DNA from: Paenibacillus massiliensis 2301065 = DSM 16942
GTDB lineage: Bacteria > Bacillota > Bacilli > Paenibacillales > Paenibacillaceae
Assembly: GCF_000377505.1 (NCBI RefSeq)
Contig: NZ_KB898190.1
Location: 62,001 to 126,000 of the forward strand
DNA length: 64,000 bases
Reading direction: 5' to 3'
In this document: piece after piece, positions 63,307 to 64,000 of the stretch
How the letters are laid out: every line of letters begins with the position of its first letter
How positions within the stretch are numbered: the first letter of the stretch is position 1
Position numbers and translations under genes: made by a program
Notes under the pieces: generated by a model
Seen by the model: the letters and a program-made list of their open reading frames with translations, nothing else
What the model was told of the DNA's origin: nothing
Databases searched by the model: none

Positions 63307-64000
63307 CTAGGTAGCCGTACCCCCACCTCTGCGGTACTGGGCCGGAGAGACGCCCATAATCTTCTTGAATGCCGTGCTGAAATAATGCTGGCTGTCATAT
63401 CCAGTCTGCTCTGCGATCGCATGAATGGGCAGCAGGGTGGAATCCAGCAGCTGCACGGCCTTGCGAATTCGGGTACGCGTGACAAGTGTGACGAAGTTAT
63501 CGTTCAGCTCCTTCTTGAGCACACGACTGAGATACACGGGCGACACCTGCAGGCTGGCTGCCAGCGAATCCAGCGTAAGCTCGCGCTGGGCATAGCGCTC
63601 CCGGATGAGCTGACGTGCACGGCGGACCAAGGGAGACACCTGGGCCTCATACTGCAATTGCTCGCGGCAGTTCCGATACGCTGCTCGAAGTCCCTCCAGT
63701 CCATCTTCATTCTTCTCCAGGCAGCAATGTACAGCGATATTCAGGAAGCTGCCAATCTTCTGTTCAATCTCCGCTTCCAGACCTTCAGGCGCAAGCTGCC
63801 ACAGACACATACCAATCAGCCCTCCGCGCGTCTGGAACAACACATACGGGAGCTCCGTCAGCAGCTCCCCCATAATATTCTCGGCACCGAATCGAAGCAG
63901 CTGTCGTTCAGACTCCTGCATAATGCTCTGCGACTCCCCTCCTGGCCAGCGTACAAGTCCAATCTGTACCGGGAGATGGGGCGGCAGGCTCAGGAAGGCG
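63307..64000 (-). CDS. AraC/YesN-type regulator, C-terminal part
   Basis: The frame stays open to the edge of the window, so the N-terminus lies beyond it; about 230 residues are seen. The last 100 residues are the AraC HTH pair (LTLDSLAASLQVSPVYLSRVLKKELNDNFVTLVTRTRIRKAVQLLDS and IHAIAEQTGYDSQHYFSTAFKKIMGVSPAQYRR). The preceding part (VQIGLVRWPGG, FQTRGGLIGMC) resembles the linker region of YesN-like response regulators, so a receiver domain may begin outside the window. It lies directly upstream of the sugar transporter on the same strand and probably regulates it, perhaps with a histidine kinase encoded beyond the edge. Confidence 0.88.
   Translation of the reverse strand, partial: AFLSLPPHLPVQIGLVRWPGGESQSIMQESERQLLRFGAENIMGELLTELPYVLFQTRGGLIGMCLWQLAPEGLEAEIEQKIGSFLNIAVHCCLEKNEDGLEGLRAAYRNCREQLQYEAQVSPLVRRARQLIRERYAQRELTLDSLAASLQVSPVYLSRVLKKELNDNFVTLVTRTRIRKAVQLLDSTLLPIHAIAEQTGYDSQHYFSTAFKKIMGVSPAQYRRGGGTAT

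Noticed and set aside
63126..63485. Minus-strand frame of 119 codons overlapping the AraC/YesN-type gene
   Set aside because: It is out of frame with the clear HTH domain and runs through the terminator; a shadow frame.

Overview
The window reads as a chromosomal segment of a Gram-positive, endospore-forming, Paenibacillus-like bacterium. This rests on a clear GerE spore-coat regulator, a YhcN/YlaJ-type spore lipoprotein, strong AGGAGG-type ribosome binding sites with frequent TTG/GTG starts, Fur boxes of the Bacillus type, and moderate GC content. No rRNA, tRNA or insertion sequence was recognised. The species is an inference and was not searched.

Layout. 1-15.5 kb is ordinary chromosome: a GNAT fragment, a metallo-hydrolase, a methyltransferase, a DUF72 protein, two paralogous chemotaxis receptors around an M20 peptidase, small regulators (WYL, AraC), an SDR protein, a transglutaminase-like protein and gerE. 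15.6-18.5 kb is an amino-sugar operon (RpiR-type regulator, nagB, nagA). 18.6-24 kb holds a YhcN-type lipoprotein and a four-gene Gld-like ABC export operon. 24.3-27.4 kb has a class C beta-lactamase-like hydrolase, an Lrp/AsnC regulator and an MFS pump. 27.6-33.9 kb is a glycosyltransferase operon with two unusual fusions: FG-GAP propeller plus glycosyltransferase, and glycosyltransferase plus carboxypeptidase-regulatory-like domain.

34.4-57.5 kb is an iron locus in two halves. An uptake operon (lipoprotein, two FecCD permeases, ATPase; Fur box upstream) and an NRPS-independent siderophore operon (PLP aminotransferase, three IucA/IucC synthetases, MFS exporter, RraA-like protein, flavin monooxygenase; near-perfect Fur box upstream) are both on the minus strand. 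An AraC plus binding-protein sensor regulator and a LuxR-type protein lie just upstream of the biosynthetic operon. 57.7-64 kb has an orphan lipoprotein, a multiple-monosaccharide ABC transporter (chvE-mmsA-mmsB) and the end of an AraC/YesN-like regulator.

The standout region is an AT-rich island (about 39.1-43.8 kb) wedged between the two halves of the iron locus. It carries one very large gene with an N-terminal PD-(D/E)XK-like nuclease domain, a STAND-like NTPase and a long helical C-terminal half, the architecture of single-gene phage sensors (Avs-like). It is bracketed on both sides by pairs of 29-bp repeats separated by 36- and 37-bp spacers. These look like the two ends of a broken type I-B-like CRISPR array, with a decayed terminal repeat and no cas genes. 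A frameshifted excisionase-like HTH gene lies inside the same brackets. An abortive-infection-type NTPase nested inside a CRISPR remnant is my best candidate for something undescribed.
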